From the NCBI GenBank assembly GCA_045128635.1, contig JBGVRS010000023.1, positions 1-43,403 on the forward strand: a stretch of 43,403 nucleotides of DNA, in the 5' to 3' direction. Made by a program: the position numbers and the translations under genes. Origin of the DNA: HGM12587 sp045128635. Its GTDB lineage: Bacteria > Bacillota > Clostridia > Lachnospirales > Lachnospiraceae. The notes under the pieces were generated by a model. It did not search any database and had not been told where the DNA came from. It worked only from the letters and a program-made list of their open reading frames with translations. Each line of letters starts with the position of its first letter. The stretch's first letter is position 1. Positions 43,038 to 43,403 of this stretch are shown piece after piece.

Positions 43038-43403
43038 TTATGAAAACAGTTTTTCCTTATATACTCCTGCTTCAACCAATGCTTTGAAAGAGTCAATTAC
43101 AATCTGTTTATCTTCCTTGTAAGTAACTCCAAACCATTTATCTCTTGTTTCAAGCACTGTCACATCTGCTTTTCCAGACTGAATCTGATCATCTACGATT
43201 GTTGGAAGCAGATATTCTTTCTTGATATCTCCTTCCGGAATGTTCTGTAAAAATTCTACAAAGTTCTTTTCCAGAATATCAATCATTTCTTCGGAGAATC
43301 CCCACATATTCATAGATACGTGTACCCCTGCATCGATTGGTTCAACGCTGCCATCTTCTTTTTCGATTCCGGCACCATCCGCTGTTTTAATCAGTCCGCC
43401 TGT
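43038..43403 (-). CDS. Sugar-phosphate nucleotidyltransferase-like protein, 5' end outside the window
   Basis: The frame is open at the right edge and gives 121 C-terminal residues, with GSVEPIDAGVHVSMNMWGFS and the end IDSFKALVEAGVYKEKLFS. The IDAGVHVSMNMWGF segment with the following helices resembles the C-terminal part of NDP-sugar pyrophosphorylase-like proteins. The catalytic N-terminus with the GxGTRL/P-loop is not in the window, so specificity cannot be judged. The internal ATG at 43313 is not a likely start because the frame continues upstream without a stop. Confidence 0.75.
   Translation of the reverse strand, partial: TGGLIKTADGAGIEKEDGSVEPIDAGVHVSMNMWGFSEEMIDILEKNFVEFLQNIPEGDIKKEYLLPTIVDDQIQSGKADVTVLETRDKWFGVTYKEDKQIVIDSFKALVEAGVYKEKLFS

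Overview
The window is a low-GC Firmicutes chromosome segment, most likely from a spore-forming gut Lachnospiraceae relative. The evidence is an alpha/beta-type small acid-soluble spore protein with a sigma-G-like promoter, addB-addA, type III glutamine synthetase, class II aldolase, and a conjugative element of the Tn1549/CTn type common in gut Clostridia. Nearly every gene is on the minus strand, so transcription runs from high to low coordinates.

Positions 1 to about 25830 are most of an integrative conjugative element (ICE). Its left end, and presumably its recombinase, lie outside the window. In transcription order it has: a ParM/ParR-like module with small unannotated genes (23744-25512); an accessory three-gene cassette (21537-23601); DUF5688, a 44-aa protein, an internally deleted JAB/RadC-like protein and a DUF3991/Toprim protein (19026-21368); a candidate origin of transfer with long repeats (18751-19025); a DNA-processing block of an LPD28-like protein, MobC, relaxase, coiled-coil protein, PcfB and VirD4 coupling ATPase (11110-18696); a second accessory cassette (9725-11052); a mating-pore block of VirB2-like, VirB6-like, DUF4313, PrgI/VirB3-like and VirB4 (4818-9510); an HNH-nuclease cassette (3788-4767); then the NlpC/P60 cell-wall hydrolase and three unrecognised proteins.

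The right end of the element cuts the 3' end of a Csp-like subtilase gene at about 25829-25835. The protease keeps its Asp, His and Ser motifs, but its native C-terminus is replaced by a few ICE-encoded residues.

From 25830 rightwards is ordinary chromosome: the subtilase, a spore protein, a Cof-type phosphatase, an orphan eutS-eutP pair, addA and addB, a structured RNA candidate, glnN, fba, a YegS-type lipid kinase, a hisC-like aminotransferase, a DUF2156 protein and the 3' part of a nucleotidyltransferase.

The best candidate for an undescribed system is the cassette at 21537-23601. It has its own promoter (TTGAGA, 17 bp, TATACT), a 68-aa Cys-containing peptide with two TGE motifs, an overlapping ATP-grasp ligase resembling graspetide (RiPP) maturases, a three-helix membrane protein, and a terminator that closely resembles a hairpin in the leader of the next ICE gene. 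Two other cargo units, one HNH nuclease and one CxxC/PHxRHxK protein with a 96-aa partner, are also placed between conserved transfer genes.
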